Source of the DNA: Chara braunii
Taxonomy: Eukaryota; Streptophyta; Charophyceae; Charales; Characeae
NCBI GenBank assembly: GCA_003427395.1
Contig: BFEA01000436.1
Coordinates: 1,232,236-1,265,093 of the forward strand
Direction of reading: 5' to 3'
Length of the DNA: 32,858 bases
Below are positions 31,336-32,858 of the stretch, piece by piece (the stretch's first letter is position 1; each line of letters starts with the position of its first letter). The translations under genes were made by a program, and so were the position numbers. The notes beneath the pieces were generated by a model. It was not told where the DNA came from, made no database searches, and saw nothing but the letters and a program-made list of their open reading frames with translations.

Positions 31336-32520
31336 CCAGAGGACGGAGTTGTACAGCCGACTGGGTTATATGTTAATCTTAGGTATAAGTAAGAATCTCA
31401 CCAGCTCTTCGAGAAAGGGAAGAATTGTTGTAAAGACAGAACCGACGATGTAGCTGTTGTGATGATGGCAACATACCGCACTCGATGGGCATTGGTGGCT
31501 AAGGCCGATCCGGAAATGCCGTTCTGGGTAGACGCCTGTAGCAGAGTGCTCGAGCGTGAGCACTACGCTGGTTGATCTGGTTGGATCTGGACACTGGCTC
31601 AGGTAAGGGGGAGGTGGTCTCCAAAAGCAAAGTTTTCACCGTGGTGTGAAGATCTCACGGTGAATTGCTAACTTTTACCTCATGACCTTTTCCGCACGTG
31701 GTAGAAGGTAGGATAGCTATGGTGAAATTAGGTCACGCATAAGCTCAAGCCACACGAACAGCGCAGGTGCCAAGAGCGCCGCTGAAGTCGCGTGTCGGTC
31801 CGTCCCCCTTTCTCGGCCTCACGGTACAGGTTTTTCTCTCCTGTGCATTTGGTGAGTTGTGGGCCGGGGCACTGTAACTGCGAAGTACCTGGCTTCTAAA
31901 ACAGCAAAAAACATTATTTGTTTTTCGGGGAAAAAAACTGCGGAATTCGTGTCACAGGGGTTAGAAGGCTTTAAGGCGTTCCCAACAGTTGTTTCTTTTT
32001 TTTTCTTTTTTTTTCTTTTTTTTTCTTCTTTTGAAAACTACGGTATATTCTTCAGTCAAATCGTTCATGGTGTTTCAAAATTTAATTCTTTCCATTCACC
32101 TTCACTACCTACCTACCTACCACTCCTCCTAAGGCTCATACAGGGGTCCCCTGCCAACATATCTTTGTTGTAGCCCCCCGCCCCAACCATAATGGTCAAG
32201 GATGGAGTGGGGCCGCCGGTGGGCGTCCCTAAAGCAAAGACCGAGAATTTTGCCAGTAGCTGCTGCGCCTCCCTTTTCATCATCTTCCCCCACCCCCAAC
32301 CGAATAACAGCAGTGTCTAAGGCCAACACTCTCCCACACACCACACACAACCCACTCACACTCCCACTCCCACTCCCACTCACACTCACACTCACACTCA
32401 CACCCGTATTGGCCAAGGACCCTGCTAATACCGATCAGAGGTAGCAAGGGTTGGCACTCAGTGCGCAGCGGGCGGTTTTGGGGCTACATCCGGAATCCCA
32501 CAGAGCCGCCTTTTCCCTTT

Positions 32521-32554
<34 letters not shown>

Positions 32555-32766
32555 AGCTGACGTTTGGGAAGGGATCTCGACTATTTACGGCAAATCCACC
32601 ATAGCAATAGTTCTGAAAAAAAAAAAAAACACATCGCACACCAGCTTCCAAGAGGCGGAGTATCAGCACAGGACACCTCTACTGCTGTCAGTGGGGAATT
32701 TGCCGCAAATAGCAGAACTGCGCACGAGTGGCCTGCCGCAAATAGCAGAACAGCAAAGTTCAGCAC

Positions 32767-32858
<92 letters not shown>
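31336..32858. other. no supported gene; small hairpin and simple repeats
   Basis: A 9-bp hairpin TTCACCGTG / CACGGTGAA lies at 31635-31664. T8C-type tracts lie at about 31989-32028. A hexamer minisatellite of CACTCC and CACTCA lies at about 32340-32403, and a run of 31 T at 32523-32553. TGCCGCAAATAGCAGAAC occurs exactly twice (32701-32718, 32734-32751). The window ends in (GA)n from 32770 to 32858, which probably marks a contig end. Frames here are artefacts of these repeats. Confidence 0.7.

Noticed and set aside
31635-31664. Hairpin as a transcription terminator
   Set aside because: It is a 9-bp stem with no T-run, no adjacent gene end, and a eukaryotic context.

Overview
The window is nuclear DNA of a complex eukaryote, most likely of the streptophyte (plant or charophyte alga) lineage. 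The evidence is an L1-type LINE with plant-style ORF1 zinc knuckles and a zf-RVT-like motif, hAT-like and Mutator-like miniature elements with target-site duplications, a Ulp1/C48 peptidase relic, one spliced secreted-protein gene, long (GA)n/(CT)n tracts, and assembly gaps. A charophyte such as Chara would fit my general impression of the repeat landscape, but this is an unverified guess. There are no bacterial operons, rRNA or tRNA genes, or CRISPR arrays.

Layout. 0-1.5 kb: small inverted repeats and a 99-bp palindromic element. 1.7-2.95 kb: a ~480-bp tandem duplication broken by a ~320-bp insertion. 3.0-3.4 kb: an orphan coding-like segment on the minus strand. 3.8-8.5 kb: two families of degenerate tandem repeat (about 600 bp and about 265 bp). 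8.5-12.1 kb: hairpins, GA-rich simple sequence and minisatellites. 12.3-16.6 kb: dense copies of a 24-bp palindrome around decayed hypothetical coding segments. 16.8-18.4 kb: a probable exon and a dead Ulp1-like gene split by a 376-bp hAT-like insertion. 19.2-20.0 kb: a four-copy ~210-bp satellite. 20.2-21.0 kb: a Mutator-like non-autonomous element containing an assembly gap. 21.9-23.2 kb: the one gene that looks intact, a two-exon secreted cysteine-rich protein on the minus strand with a TATA box. 23.5-30.1 kb: a nearly full-length but dead L1-type LINE on the minus strand, followed by a pyrimidine-rich (sense strand) upstream region to about 31.3 kb. 31.3-32.86 kb: simple repeats, ending in (GA)n.

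The most unusual signal is the 24-bp imperfect palindrome: three octamers GAAGTYCG, CCGGGATC, CGAACTTC, read in either orientation. I count about 35 copies from 3.8 to 16.6 kb, with further diverged copies in the arrays at 1.8-2.5 and 19.2-20 kb. I see none in the LINE. It lies inside tandem repeat units, forms the ends of 130-bp hairpin elements, and occurs inside coding-like frames. Its consensus has no stop codon in any of the six frames. It behaves like a very short mobile or self-propagating palindrome, and I know no established family that matches it.

The genes do not form a working pathway. Apart from the secreted-protein gene, the window is repeat-rich, decaying intergenic DNA.
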